Assembly: GCA_028279545.1 (NCBI GenBank)
Contig: JANQNN010000017.1
Coordinates: 59,294-123,293, forward strand
Source of the DNA: Nitrosopumilaceae archaeon
Lineage (GTDB): Archaea > Thermoproteota > Nitrososphaeria > Nitrososphaerales > Nitrosopumilaceae
Reading direction: 5' to 3'
Length of the DNA stretch: 64,000 bases
A model generated the notes under the pieces. That model was not told where the DNA came from and ran no database searches. It saw only the letters and a list, made by a program, of their open reading frames with translations. The position numbers and the translations under genes were made by a program. Positions 16,809-25,822 of this stretch are shown in pieces (within the stretch, counting starts at the first letter, position 1; each line of letters opens with the position of its first letter).

Positions 16809-17432
16809 TTATCCCGAAATTTCAGAAAATCGGTTTTCCACATATTCCCAATTAACCACATTCCACCAAGAGGAAATATAATCTCCACGTCGATTTTGAT
16901 ATTTTAGATAATACGCATGTTCCCACAGGTCCAAACCCAACAATGGGATCTTCTTTAAGGTCCAAGGACTATCTTGATTTTTTGTTGAAATTATTTCGAT
17001 TTTGTTAAATGTTGGGTTAAAAACCAACCAACACCACCCACTTCCTTCAATTGAAATAGAAACGTCAGAGAAAATTTTCTGAAATTTCTCGAAATTTTCA
17101 AAATACACATCAATTGAATCCGCTAATTTTCCCTTGGGTAATCCTCCTCCATTTGGAATAATAGTTTCCCAGAACAATCTATGATTTTCAAAACCACCAC
17201 CAAAAAAATTGATTTTATTTCTTGATGCTTCTGGAATTGATTTTAAATCTGAAAGTATTGATGTGATGTATTTGGGATGAAAATTTCCCGAAATTTCTTC
17301 AAGTGTTTTATTTAATCCATCAATGTAAGATTGATGATGTTTTTGATGGTGAATTTTCATGGTCTGTTCATCAATAAAGGGTTCAAGATCATCATATTCA
17401 TATGGCAATCTAGGAAGTTGATATTCCACCAT
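16809..17432 (-). CDS. sodA: Fe/Mn superoxide dismutase
   Basis: This enzyme converts superoxide to oxygen and hydrogen peroxide and is expected in aerobic ammonia oxidisers. From ATG 17432 the protein has 207 residues. Metal ligands are in M-K-I-H-H-Q-K-H-H (first His), E-N-H-R-L-F-W-E-T, and G-L-D-L-W-E-H-A-Y-Y-L-K-Y (Asp and His). The start at 17432 is preferred over the ATG at 17456 because a TATA-like AAATTATATG lies at 17454-17463, about 26 bases upstream, and the family begins with Y-x-L-P-x-L-P-Y. It is divergent from a winged-helix gene at 17507. Confidence 0.95.
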   Translation of the reverse strand: MVEYQLPRLPYEYDDLEPFIDEQTMKIHHQKHHQSYIDGLNKTLEEISGNFHPKYITSILSDLKSIPEASRNKINFFGGGFENHRLFWETIIPNGGGLPKGKLADSIDVYFENFEKFQKIFSDVSISIEGSGWCWLVFNPTFNKIEIISTKNQDSPWTLKKIPLLGLDLWEHAYYLKYQNRRGDYISSWWNVVNWEYVENRFSEISG

Positions 17433-17453
17433 GTGACAAATTAGAAATATCCA

Positions 17454-17463
17454 CATATAATTT
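17454..17463 (-). promoter_or_regulatory. TATA box of the superoxide dismutase gene
   Basis: AAATTATATG on the minus strand is centred about 26 bases before ATG 17432. This points to a leaderless transcript and excludes the longer start. Confidence 0.55.
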
Positions 17464-17506
17464 GCGAGTGGAAAGGATGATATCCGTTTAGATCTAAAAA
17501 CATCTT

Positions 17507-18118
17507 ATGGTAAGAATTACCTTTATCGATTTACAAATTCTGCATTTAGGAATAAAGAGGAAGGGTTGTTTTAATGAAAGGGATTTAGAAAATTCGGATT
17601 TAAAAAAGCTTGGAGTGGGAAAGATTTTAGATCATTTAGCTTCTCTAAAAGAAAGAAATTTGGTAATCATGAATAATGATGGATCTTTTTCAATCACTGA
17701 AAGTGCAAAACACATTTTGTGGGATACCAGTATACCTTTATGGATTAAAATTTTGAGAATTTTGGAAATAAAATCTCAAGATTTAGGAAAGATATCAGCG
17801 TTCCTATTACTGCCACCAGAAAAGATAGAACCAGAAATTGAAGATTTACGAAAAAGACAATTGGTGTTAATGTCACCTTTGAGAATTGAGATGGGAATCC
17901 TAAAAATGTATGAAATTCTTCCAGAGGGAATCGAACAGATTAAAAAATCTCAAAATAACCTGAATACAGACAAACCAAATTTTGTAAAATCCCAACTAGA
18001 AATTTTATCCCTTATCGATGAAGTAATAAGCGATATTAAAGATAATGAACTCCCAAAAGAAAAAAAGGAAAAATTAATTTCAAAAATCTCCCAGATTAAA
18101 GAAAAACTTGAAATCTAA
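17507..18118 (+). CDS. Winged-helix domain protein of unknown function
   Basis: The 203-residue protein looks like two successive winged-helix units (residues 1-75 with L-G-V-G-K-I-L-D-H-L-A-S-L-K-E-R-N-L-V, and about 85-150 with I-E-D-L-R-K-R-Q-L-V-L-M-S-P) followed by a short coiled coil. It may be a DNA-binding regulator. It is divergent from superoxide dismutase with 74 bases between the starts, which allows but does not prove that it regulates that gene. Its stop overlaps the convergent helicase gene by four bases. Confidence 0.6.
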   Translation: MVRITFIDLQILHLGIKRKGCFNERDLENSDLKKLGVGKILDHLASLKERNLVIMNNDGSFSITESAKHILWDTSIPLWIKILRILEIKSQDLGKISAFLLLPPEKIEPEIEDLRKRQLVLMSPLRIEMGILKMYEILPEGIEQIKKSQNNLNTDKPNFVKSQLEILSLIDEVISDIKDNELPKEKKEKLISKISQIKEKLEI

Positions 18119-19845
18119 TTACTTTTGGATTTTATTTTATCATGAATCTGTGCTAGAATTAATTTTGCTTTATCCTTGTTTTCAAAGGATTCAATTTTTT
18201 CATCCATGATTGAGTCAATTTCGTAACTTTTGTCTACCAAAACATTTGCAACATGATCATCTAGGGTTCCATTTCCAATTAGGTAATATGCAAAAACAGT
18301 ATTTTGTTGACCTATTCTGTGCAACCTGTCTTCAGCTTGTCTATGTATTGCAGGGCTCCAATCTAATTCTGCAAAAATAACATATTTTGCCCGGGTTAAA
18401 TTAATGCCGACATTTCCTGCTCTTATACCAGCAATCATGAGTTTTGATTCTCCTCTTTGGAATTTGTCAATTTGATCTTGACGTTCTGTATCATTTTGAC
18501 CTCCAATAATTGTAACAGGGGAGAATTCTGCAAGCTGTTCGTGAAGTAATTTATGGATAACTTTATGGTGACAAAATACCACTACGCTTTCTTCAATTTC
18601 CATAATATTTTTTACAAAATTTACAACGTGAGAAACCTTAGCAATTCCAGCCACTTGTCGTTCACTTTGAATTGCTCTTTGATAGGATGCAGATATTTTA
18701 AATGCAGATTCAGCATCCTTTTGTTCATCTTCTAATTTTGCCCAAATCTTATCCAATTCCTCAAGGTAATAATCAGTATCTGCATCAATTACTTCCTTAT
18801 ACCGCACTTTATCCTTGAGTTCTTTTAAAACATCAGATTTCTTTCTTCTAAGCATAACATGTTTTTGTAATTCATTTCTAAGTGAGGCTCTTTTGTTTTC
18901 AAGTACAATGGCTTTTCCTTTATCATTTACATAGCAAAAATATTCGCAAAATTCTTTAAAGCTTCCAAGCAATCCAGGTTTTAAAATATCAACTATAGGC
19001 CAAATTTCTGAACCCCGATTGTAAATAGGAGTACCAGATAATCCTATTCTATAAGATATGCTTTTCAGGGCGGCTAGTTTTTTTACTGCTTTATATTTTT
19101 GAGTTGTTTTGGACCGAAGGTTATGGACTTCATCACAAACAATTGTTTTTATGTTTAATTTAGATAAATCAGGTAGGCGTTTGTAAAGTAACTCATAATT
19201 AATAATGTAAAAATCAGTTTTGGGAAGTTCCTGTAATTTTCCAGTTCGAATAATTGTAGATGTAGGAGACTCATTTTCAATTATTCTTCCGTTTCGACTC
19301 TTCTTTTTTACAAATTTTGAAATTTCTCTTTCCCAATTATTTAGGGTGACCAGCGGAGCTACCACTAAAACTGGAAAAGTTTGTTTTTCCGTAGCTACAT
19401 AAGATAAAGTTTGGACAGTTTTTCCAAGACCCATCTCATCTGCAAGTAACGCATTTCCGGAGGATTTTAGTAAAAAATCAAGCCCCTCTTTTTGAAAGTT
19501 TAGTAATTTTCCTTTAAATTGTTCACCAGTTTTTGCACGATTTAGTTTATGTTTAATAGGTGGCAAAACAGGTTTTGGAGCATAAGTTTTAACAACCTTT
19601 CTTTGCCAAGCAGTTTTTGATAAAATTTCTAAAGGGTATCTATCCATCATTGCTTTTAGTTGTTTAACGCTCTCTGTGCTATCAGGTATTATAACTTCAT
19701 TGACATTTTCTCCATACCAAGCCTCAGGTACAAGTTTAGAAATCATATTGACAGCGCGCTGTCCTGTTAGTTTCCATGTCCAAGTTTTTGAGTATTTATC
19801 AAGAACATATTCCAAAGTTCCAAAGTTTTCCATTGATGTCGCCAT
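18115..19845 (-). CDS. SNF2-family helicase/ATPase
   Basis: The 576-residue protein has a non-conserved N-terminal 100 residues, then an SNF2 core: L-L-A-D-E-M-G-L-G-K-T-V-Q (motif I), D-E-V-H (motif II), G-L-S-G-T-P (motif III), and a C-terminal RecA lobe with A-G-N-V-G-I-N-L-T and Q-A-E-D-R-L-H-R-I-G-Q (motifs V and VI). It resembles the short SMARCAL1/RapA-like archaeal forms that remodel protein-DNA complexes or anneal DNA. It stands alone, with no restriction or phage-defence genes around it, so a housekeeping role in repair or chromatin is more likely. Confidence 0.9.
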   Translation of the reverse strand: MATSMENFGTLEYVLDKYSKTWTWKLTGQRAVNMISKLVPEAWYGENVNEVIIPDSTESVKQLKAMMDRYPLEILSKTAWQRKVVKTYAPKPVLPPIKHKLNRAKTGEQFKGKLLNFQKEGLDFLLKSSGNALLADEMGLGKTVQTLSYVATEKQTFPVLVVAPLVTLNNWEREISKFVKKKSRNGRIIENESPTSTIIRTGKLQELPKTDFYIINYELLYKRLPDLSKLNIKTIVCDEVHNLRSKTTQKYKAVKKLAALKSISYRIGLSGTPIYNRGSEIWPIVDILKPGLLGSFKEFCEYFCYVNDKGKAIVLENKRASLRNELQKHVMLRRKKSDVLKELKDKVRYKEVIDADTDYYLEELDKIWAKLEDEQKDAESAFKISASYQRAIQSERQVAGIAKVSHVVNFVKNIMEIEESVVVFCHHKVIHKLLHEQLAEFSPVTIIGGQNDTERQDQIDKFQRGESKLMIAGIRAGNVGINLTRAKYVIFAELDWSPAIHRQAEDRLHRIGQQNTVFAYYLIGNGTLDDHVANVLVDKSYEIDSIMDEKIESFENKDKAKLILAQIHDKIKSKSN

Positions 19846-20060
19846 AATTTGTCGATTGAATGTTTTTTTGCTTTATGAATCTTCATATTTGATTCGATCT
19901 TATTATAGATCCAGGAAATTTTCAAATAGTTAAAATATGAAGTGTTTTTATCTTAAGGGGAAAATTATCATAAACCCAATCAAATACTTTTAAATTTTTT
20001 AGGCACAAAAAAAACTAAAAAAAAGACAATAATGAAATAGGAAGAAATGAAATTATTTGC

Positions 20061-20492
20061 ATGGCAGATGAAGGCTTTGCTTGGATCTATTTGTTGTTTT
20101 TCTTAATTATTCCTTTATCAAGGGTAATTCCACGTCTAATCCAAAAAATGAAAAATAAAAATCAAGAATCTCCAGATCAATATACTCAAAGAACATATCA
20201 ATCAACAAATGATACCTTTTCAGATCCACCTAGAAAATCATTCCAAGCTGAGATTCCAAAAGAGATGAATCCAAAAACTCAAGATATGCTAGTTCTAGGA
20301 GAATTAAACCGAGGAACAAAAAATTTCAATTCGATTCAAAAAAATCTGGGAATGGATAGCTCCACATTAGAAAAAATTTTGGAGAGCTTAGAAAATCAAG
20401 GATTAATGAGAGTTCAAAACAAACAAGGCATATTTGGAACAAAGGTAGAATTAATTATTACAGATAAAGGATTTAAGAAATTTTATTCCTAG
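20061..20492 (+). CDS. Membrane-anchored winged-helix protein
   Basis: The 143 residues consist of one N-terminal membrane helix (about 7-26), a Gln/Ser/Pro-rich linker, and a winged helix from residue 75 (M-L-V-L-G-E-L-N-R-G-T-K-N-F then L-E-S-L-E-N-Q-G-L-M). The architecture suggests a membrane-tethered regulator. The SPFH gene starts 33 bases downstream on the same strand, so the two may form an operon at the membrane. Confidence 0.65.
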   Translation: MADEGFAWIYLLFFLIIPLSRVIPRLIQKMKNKNQESPDQYTQRTYQSTNDTFSDPPRKSFQAEIPKEMNPKTQDMLVLGELNRGTKNFNSIQKNLGMDSSTLEKILESLENQGLMRVQNKQGIFGTKVELIITDKGFKKFYS

Positions 20493-20525
20493 AAGGCACA
20501 GTATAATTAAGGCATTATGCCATAA

Positions 20526-21395
20526 TTGGTATTGTCAAAGTATCAGCAACCCCAAATGGATGTAAACTTTGGAAAAGCAAAAGGAGTAGTAATAGGCATC
20601 ATTGCACTTATTGTAATTGGAGTTGTAGTAGCAGCTTCTGCCCAGATTGTAGATTCTGGTAATAGGGGGGTATTATTACATTGGAACGCTGTAGATACAA
20701 GTATTCCACCCTTAGAAGAGGGCCTTCATTTTGTGGTTCCTTTCCAAGATTCTGTAGTAAATATGGAAGTTAGGACTTTGAAATTTGTCAAATCAACTTC
20801 TTCTGCATCCAAAGATCTTCAAACTGTTTCAACAGAAGTAACGGTAAACTATCGACCTTCACCAAATTCAGTTAACACATTATACAAAGAAGTCGGTCTA
20901 GAATACGAGAATAGAGTTATTCAACCTGCAGTTGAAGAAGTAGTAAAACAAGTTACAGCACTATATAATGCAGAAGAATTAATTACAAAAAGACCCCAAG
21001 TCAAATCTGATATTGAACTAGAAATAACAAAACGTCTTAATGTGTATAACATTATAACAGATGTTATTTCAATTACTGATTTCCAATTCTCTCCTCTATT
21101 TGCTCAAGCAATTGAAGCAAAAGTAGAAGCTGAGCAAAAGGCACAAAAAGCTGAAAACGATCTAATACGAATAGAAGTAGAAGCAAGGCAGTTGGAGGCA
21201 CAAGCCGAAGGTAAAGCGGCAGCAAACATTGCCGAAGCAACAGGTGAAGCAGAAGCAATAAAAATAATCAACCAAGCATTAGCACAAAATCCATTTTATC
21301 TAGAATGGCTTAAAACTCAAGCTTGGGATGGTCAATTACCATTAGTTGTAGGAGAAGGTGGAACACCATTCATTCAGATTCCAACTGAACCCTAA
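20526..21395 (+). CDS. Prohibitin-type SPFH membrane protein
   Basis: The 289-residue protein has one membrane helix at about 22-41, an SPFH/band 7 domain (G-N-R-G-V-L-L-H-W, E-G-L-H-F-V-V-P-F, and L-Q-T-V-S-T-E-V-T-V-N-Y), a long Ala/Glu-rich coiled coil (about 200-245), and a conserved C-terminus with L-P-L-V-V-G. Prohibitin-like proteins form large membrane rings that scaffold proteases or respiratory complexes. The start is a TTG at 20526 or 20532. Neither has a Shine-Dalgarno site. Confidence 0.9.
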   Translation: MVLSKYQQPQMDVNFGKAKGVVIGIIALIVIGVVVAASAQIVDSGNRGVLLHWNAVDTSIPPLEEGLHFVVPFQDSVVNMEVRTLKFVKSTSSASKDLQTVSTEVTVNYRPSPNSVNTLYKEVGLEYENRVIQPAVEEVVKQVTALYNAEELITKRPQVKSDIELEITKRLNVYNIITDVISITDFQFSPLFAQAIEAKVEAEQKAQKAENDLIRIEVEARQLEAQAEGKAAANIAEATGEAEAIKIINQALAQNPFYLEWLKTQAWDGQLPLVVGEGGTPFIQIPTEP

Positions 21396-21413
21396 AAATT
21401 TTTTAATTATATT

Positions 21414-21704
21414 TTATTTTGAATTCTCTCTAATTGCATCATACATTGCCAGAAATTGTTCTGGTTCTTTTCTTTTGTATTGTTTTTCAAGTTGAGAAAT
21501 TTCTTGGTCTGATAGAGTTTTGCCTTTGCTCTGATAATATTCCTTGATAATTTCAAAAGGAGTTTTTTTAATTTGGTATCTCCTTAAGGTTTCATTGACC
21601 GATTTACTTGTCAAGTAATCAAATATGATGAAGCGGTAAACCAGATAGCCAGCAATCCCTAAAAAAGTAACCACAGCAATGGGAATTATCACAGGAAATA
21701 CCAT
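21414..21704 (-). CDS. Small single-pass membrane protein
   Basis: The 96-residue protein has an N-terminal membrane helix (about 4-27) and a charged helical cytoplasmic tail with L-S-D-Q-E-I-S-Q-L-E-K-Q-Y. It is convergent with the prohibitin gene. No family was recognised. Confidence 0.6.
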   Translation of the reverse strand: MVFPVIIPIAVVTFLGIAGYLVYRFIIFDYLTSKSVNETLRRYQIKKTPFEIIKEYYQSKGKTLSDQEISQLEKQYKRKEPEQFLAMYDAIRENSK

Positions 21705-21747
21705 ACCATCATTTATGGCGTGCTCTGTATTTCTTTGTTTTCAAAAA

Positions 21748-21882
21748 TCAATGAGGCTTGTTTATTGGATGTGGCGGAGTATTTTCATCATGACAATCAC
21801 AACTACATAGGTGACTCTCGTGATTATTCAAACAATCAATACATTCAAAGTGTTTTCGGGTTTCACAAGATCCACAAATCAT
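21748..21882 (-). CDS. Small cysteine-rich putative zinc protein
   Basis: A 44-residue frame from ATG 21882 to TGA 21748 contains six Cys and six His, arranged C-G-S-C, C-I-D-C, H-E-S-H, C-S-C-D-C-H. Such density is hard to explain by chance and suggests zinc binding. Promoter evidence is weak: a TTATAAAAT lies directly before the ATG, too close for a TATA box of a leaderless gene. An opposite-strand frame here looks random. Confidence 0.55.
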   Translation of the reverse strand: MICGSCETRKHFECIDCLNNHESHLCSCDCHDENTPPHPINKPH

Positions 21883-21924
21883 ATTTTATAATAAAGAATT
21901 CTTAGATTTAAATTGCTTGGAAAA

Positions 21925-22584
21925 TTAGTAATTTACTTCGCTTTTCTGGAGTAAATTTTCAGTTAAATCCACATAACCTTGTGGGTCCATGGCCTTTGCA
22001 AAATTTTTGTCAATATTTATCAAAAATATGGAATGAATCCGTGCATTTAAAATATCATCAAAAGTCACTGGAGGATTTTTGTAATAGCGGTCACATAGAA
22101 TTTGGACTTTTTTCACTTCTTCAGTCTTTCTGGCATTAGGAGGAATAAGAAAAATTTTAGGGATTGGAATTAATCCTAAGACAGGGGTAGCCAATGAAAA
22201 TTTTGAACAGTATTTACTGTATCTAGCAATTTTACTCATAATTCTGGCACCTAAATAATCTAAAGTATCAATGGCATGGTCAGGTGGAGTAAAACCGGTT
22301 TCAATTTCAACTATAGTATCTCCGCCACCTTTTTTAGCAAAAAGATCACATACAAGGATATCAGATATTTGTTTTTCAACTTCAACATCATAACCATTGG
22401 CAATCAAATTGGCAGAACAAATTAGTTCCAATACAGAATGATTTATCTTTACAAGGTTTTTTTTATACATTTCAATTAAATGCTCACCAACCCGATTTAG
22501 CTTTGGCAAATCATCCTCTTCAATTGTTCGTGATAACCTATCAATAACCTCATAAACATCATTTTGAAATTTTTCTAAATCCAT
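21925..22584 (-). CDS. Conserved hypothetical, possible PD-(D/E)XK nuclease-like fold
   Basis: The 219-residue protein has a helical N-terminus, then a strand pattern G-Y-D-V-E-V-E-K-Q, I-L-V-C-D-L-F-A-K-K, and T-I-V-E-I-E-T-G. The D...E-x-E arrangement is similar to restriction-endonuclease-like folds, but the usual Lys is not in the standard place, so this is only a suggestion. There is no signal peptide. Genes on both sides do not help to define its role. Confidence 0.55.
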   Translation of the reverse strand: MDLEKFQNDVYEVIDRLSRTIEEDDLPKLNRVGEHLIEMYKKNLVKINHSVLELICSANLIANGYDVEVEKQISDILVCDLFAKKGGGDTIVEIETGFTPPDHAIDTLDYLGARIMSKIARYSKYCSKFSLATPVLGLIPIPKIFLIPPNARKTEEVKKVQILCDRYYKNPPVTFDDILNARIHSIFLINIDKNFAKAMDPQGYVDLTENLLQKSEVNY

Positions 22585-22707
22585 CTGATAATTTAAGATA
22601 AAATTGCTAATTTAAGAACTAAATGGCCAAATTACTCAAAAATAATTTAAGGGAAATTAGTTTTTTTTCATACCTGGGCTTAACAATCAAAATCAAAATC
22701 ATTTTTC

Positions 22708-23958
22708 ATGTACAAAAATAAGTTGTTTTTGTTATTTTTCCCAATGTTACTTCTTATTCCGTTAGCCTCAAATTCAGAAGCCATGGAATGGGACTTGCAA
22801 ATTCTTGCAAATGTAGAGAACTCACCCATGTACTCAGGAGACAGACCAATTGTTACAGGCGTGGTTCTTGACCAGGCATCTAAGCCAGTTCAAAAAGCTT
22901 CAGTAAATATAAGATCTGAAACTATGTCTATATTTACTACAACAAGCCAATCAGGGGAATTTCAAGCAGAATTAGGTAAGCACGAAAGAATACCTGGAAG
23001 TTATTTAGTTAACATTTCTGCTACTGACTTGGATGGAAATACAGGGTACTCCAGCATCCAATTTCAAATTAGAGGGGAGATTTTACCTACTGACTTAAAC
23101 CAAGCAAAGTTATCCAGTCCAGAAGCTAAAAAATATCTAAATGCTAGTTCAGAAGATTTTGAGAATGACCCAATAGGTTTTATGTTGTTTAATTATTACC
23201 AAAAAATCTACCAAGATTACTTGAAAAATGAAGAGGCTGTAAAAATAATAGAAGAAGAAAAAATTCTCAAAGAACAACAAAAGGCAATAGCAGATAAAAA
23301 TAGATTAGATGCAATTGAAGAATTTAATCCAAGTTATGGTATTTTTTCAGGTCCTGAATATGAAAATTATGTAAACAGCTTAGATGATGAAGTAAGAGAT
23401 ACTGTAATTCAACATCTTAGCTTTACCAAAACCCTGTTCATTGAAGCACAAATTTTAAGAAACACAATCCTAGAAAATGGTGGAACAGCTGAGGAAGCAC
23501 AAAAAGCATATTTGGAAAAATTAACTGTAACCAGAGATACCATAGAAAACTTTGAGTTAGATGCTTCTTTTTCGGAGGAAGAAACTATAGACAATATGAA
23601 TAAAAGGTCAGACAATAGAATTGCGAATGAAACTCGACTTCAACCCTCAGTATGGGAATCAAGTGATGACAAGTTAAATCAAGACCAATTCCCCACACTT
23701 TCACAAGACCCTATTTGGCTATCTGAAAGTAACAGTCAGTTAAACCAAGAACAATTCCCAACACTTTTACAAGATCCTATTTGGCTATCTGAAAACAGTG
23801 AGGAATCAAGTCAGAACTCTCCCATTCAAGTAGATGTCGATGGGGTAAATGTAGAAGTATCTTATAGTGAATCAATTTTTTCAGTAATTGTGAATGGAAC
23901 TATATTGGAATTTTTGGTTAATGGAATCGAGATTACCCAAGTAAACACCGACCAATAA
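22708..23958 (+). CDS. Secreted protein with carboxypeptidase-regulatory-like beta domain
   Basis: The 416-residue protein has a signal peptide cut near S-E-A-M-E. A beta-sandwich domain (about 30-120) follows, with V-T-G-V-V-L-D-Q-A-S-K-P-V-Q-K-A-S-V-N-I and P-G-S-Y-L-V-N-I, as in peptidase-associated or big-1-like folds. The middle is helical and Lys/Glu-rich. Near residues 314-366 a unit of about 28 residues with Q-F-P-T-L and Q-D-P-I-W-L-S-E occurs twice in tandem. The role is unknown; an extracellular or surface location is likely. Confidence 0.7.
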   Translation: MYKNKLFLLFFPMLLLIPLASNSEAMEWDLQILANVENSPMYSGDRPIVTGVVLDQASKPVQKASVNIRSETMSIFTTTSQSGEFQAELGKHERIPGSYLVNISATDLDGNTGYSSIQFQIRGEILPTDLNQAKLSSPEAKKYLNASSEDFENDPIGFMLFNYYQKIYQDYLKNEEAVKIIEEEKILKEQQKAIADKNRLDAIEEFNPSYGIFSGPEYENYVNSLDDEVRDTVIQHLSFTKTLFIEAQILRNTILENGGTAEEAQKAYLEKLTVTRDTIENFELDASFSEEETIDNMNKRSDNRIANETRLQPSVWESSDDKLNQDQFPTLSQDPIWLSESNSQLNQEQFPTLLQDPIWLSENSEESSQNSPIQVDVDGVNVEVSYSESIFSVIVNGTILEFLVNGIEITQVNTDQ

Positions 23959-23990
23959 TTAAATGAATGATTTATCAATTCTACGTGGAC

Positions 23991-23998
23991 CTTATAAC
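23991..23998 (+). promoter_or_regulatory. TATA box of the small zinc-knuckle gene at 24021
   Basis: CTTATAAC is centred about 26 bases before ATG 24021. This is good promoter support for a 55-codon gene. Confidence 0.55.
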
Positions 23999-24020
23999 CA
24001 AATTTTGAATATAGTCATGT

Positions 24021-24188
24021 ATGAAAATAGATATTCCATTGTCTTGCCCATCTTGTGAGGGGAAAATGTATTCTGTAAATTATGAATCAGCATTTTCAAT
24101 CCTAAAAAAACGAAGTTGGCAAGTTTGCAAAGAATGTAATTTTGAACGAAACACAGAAGATTTCAAAAAAGAGATTTGTTGTGTTTAA
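24021..24188 (+). CDS. Small zinc-knuckle protein
   Basis: The 55-residue protein has S-C-P-S-C-E-G-K near the N-terminus and V-C-K-E-C-N-F 24 residues later, a zinc-ribbon pair, and ends in I-C-C-V. A well-spaced TATA box at 23991-23998 supports a leaderless ATG at 24021. No family name is recognised. It may bind nucleic acid or serve as a metal-dependent adaptor. Confidence 0.75.
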   Translation: MKIDIPLSCPSCEGKMYSVNYESAFSILKKRSWQVCKECNFERNTEDFKKEICCV

Positions 24189-24201
24189 TTCCCATTTTTT
24201 T

Positions 24202-24654
24202 TTAATTTTCAAAATTTTTTGAAAACGAGTAAGAAGTAGACTCAAACCCTAATTTTTTATAGAATTTATGTGCCTCTTCTCGAAATAGCCCAGATTCCAA
24301 CCTTATGTTGTGACAATTTCTTTTTTTACCAAAAGAAATACAGGCTTTCATTAAAAGAGTGCCAATTCCTTGATTTTGATATTTTTTTGTCACAACAAGT
24401 TCAGGCACATAAATCTCTGGACCTCTTTTGTTTAGTCTTGGAAGAACAATCATACTTATCATTCCAACAATATTAACATCGTCTGCTTCAGCTACTAGAA
24501 TGGTTTTATCAGAATCCGAGATTTGTTTCTTTACAAGATTACGGAACAAATCTAAATCAGAATCCTTTTTTGGTTTAGGCCGCCCTAGTTCATATAACAA
24601 ATCTAAAACCAAAGGAATATCATTCTTTTTGGCGGTTCTTATTGCAATTGACAT
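24202..24654 (-). CDS. GNAT family N-acetyltransferase
   Basis: The 150-residue protein shows the GNAT fold with V-P-E-L-V-V-T-K-K-Y-Q-N-Q-G-I-G-T-L-L-M, which contains the acetyl-CoA loop (Q-x-x-G-I-G), and H-K-F-Y-K-K-L-G-F near the end. It transfers acetyl from acetyl-CoA to an unknown amine. It is a single gene that is convergent with the zinc-knuckle gene. Confidence 0.9.
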   Translation of the reverse strand: MSIAIRTAKKNDIPLVLDLLYELGRPKPKKDSDLDLFRNLVKKQISDSDKTILVAEADDVNIVGMISMIVLPRLNKRGPEIYVPELVVTKKYQNQGIGTLLMKACISFGKKRNCHNIRLESGLFREEAHKFYKKLGFESTSYSFSKNFEN

Positions 24655-24761
24655 AAAGAAATTAGAAATTAAAGCTAAATCAAGTTTTATGGAGTTAATA
24701 AAAAGATTTTAAAAAAATAATTGAAAGGGTTTTATTTAATAGCCCGTAAACGTAAAAAGTA

Positions 24762-25115
24762 ATGAAAAATAAATTTGATTCAATAATTTATCATAAACCT
24801 TCTTGTATTACCTGCAAAAAAACAATTTCTGAAATTGACCGCATGAAAGAAGATATTGAAAAAAGAGATTTTTTTAAAGAACCATTTTCAGAATCAGAAT
24901 TAAAAAAAATTATTAAATTATCAGGGATGAAGACCCGCGAATTTTTAAGAAAACGGGATAAAAAGTATAAAGAATTAAAGCTTGAAGATTCTAAACATAC
25001 CGACCGTGAAATTATTTCGTTGATGGTAAAAAACCCAGGACTGATTAAACGCCCAATTATAATAAAAAAAGATATTGTGTTTGTTGGAAAAATAAATCCT
25101 AAGATTTTAAAGTGA
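24762..25115 (+). CDS. ArsC/Spx family thioredoxin-fold protein
   Basis: The 117 residues begin I-I-Y-H-K-P-S-C-I-T-C-K-K, with Cys-x2-Cys in the ArsC active-site loop. R-D-F-F-K-E-P-F and N-P-G-L-I-K-R-P-I-I are hallmarks of the ArsC/Spx/MgsR family. The Arg triad of true glutaredoxin-linked arsenate reductases is not certain, and no arsenic genes are nearby, so the function could be redox or regulatory rather than arsenate reduction. It converges with the SWIM gene and overlaps it by nine bases. Confidence 0.8.
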   Translation: MKNKFDSIIYHKPSCITCKKTISEIDRMKEDIEKRDFFKEPFSESELKKIIKLSGMKTREFLRKRDKKYKELKLEDSKHTDREIISLMVKNPGLIKRPIIIKKDIVFVGKINPKILK

Positions 25116-25355
25116 TTTGTTTTTTGCTTGAAATATTCTCAAAGCCTCAAGATGAGAACAATTGGCTTTCAATCCTTTTCCATGATGAAATTTGTAAAAA
25201 TTTTTGAAACCTAGACATTCACAAGAATCAGATGTGACAAAATAGGATTTGTTTGGATCAGAGGAAGATTTTATTTGAAAAAGGTCTTCATCAATTTTTT
25301 CAACATTTCCGTCATCAACAATTTTTTTGGCTTTTCGAATCGTACTGGCACTCAT
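25107..25355 (-). CDS. SWIM zinc finger protein
   Basis: The 82-residue protein has D-S-C-E-C-L-G-F and K-A-N-C-S-H-L, the C-x-C...C-x-H pattern of SWIM domains, which bind DNA or proteins. No other domain is present. Similar standalone SWIM proteins occur in archaea. The gene is on the minus strand, 19 bases after the end of a small gene with an unrelated product. Confidence 0.8.
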   Translation of the reverse strand: MSASTIRKAKKIVDDGNVEKIDEDLFQIKSSSDPNKSYFVTSDSCECLGFKNFYKFHHGKGLKANCSHLEALRIFQAKNKSL

Positions 25356-25374
25356 AAATAATTTTTCTTCTTTT

Positions 25375-25677
25375 CTATTTTTTATTCTTTATTTTTTTTA
25401 ATACCTCTGACCAATTTTCTTCCCCCTTTCCTTGAGCAAGTGCATTTTCATATAGTAAATCAAAGGTCCAGGAAAAAATTTCACCCCAAATAGCCTTCAA
25501 AGACTCCTCATCAGTCCAAATTACGCTCGTTTTTACTGCATTCATTGCTAAAATATTATTTGTATTCTTCTCTGGATTATTGCTCCATTTTTCAATAACC
25601 CTGTCACAAAAATCTAGAATTTCCTTTTTTGTTAATGCTAATTTATCAGGTTCAAATTTTGTTTTTTTCACAAACAT
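25375..25677 (-). CDS. Conserved hypothetical protein
   Basis: The 100-residue protein is helical with T-K-K-E-I-L-D-F-C-D-R-V-I-E-K-W and a C-terminal Lys-rich tail. No motif or membrane segment is visible. It precedes the SWIM gene on the same strand by 19 bases and could be cotranscribed with it. Confidence 0.6.
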   Translation of the reverse strand: MFVKKTKFEPDKLALTKKEILDFCDRVIEKWSNNPEKNTNNILAMNAVKTSVIWTDEESLKAIWGEIFSWTFDLLYENALAQGKGEENWSEVLKKIKNKK

Positions 25678-25822
25678 TTCAAGGGATTCATACTACATTA
25701 GACTTTTCAAAATTATCAGAAAGGGTCCTGAAAAAATCGATCAATAGCTAATAAATTAAATTGTAAAATTAGATCTGTTAAAAATTGAATTGTTATAAAC
25801 TATTTTTTATTACTGGAAACTA

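Noticed and set aside
18115..19845. SNF2 helicase as part of a defence island
   Set aside because: No nuclease, methylase or other defence gene lies next to it. The neighbours are ordinary chromosomal genes.
21720..21905. Plus-strand frame of 61 codons opposite the Cys-rich small gene
   Set aside because: No motif or composition bias of a real protein. The minus strand here has paired Cys and His.
24762..25115. Arsenic-resistance assignment for the ArsC/Spx gene
   Set aside because: No arsenite pump or ArsR gene is nearby, and the family includes redox regulators, so only the fold is reported.
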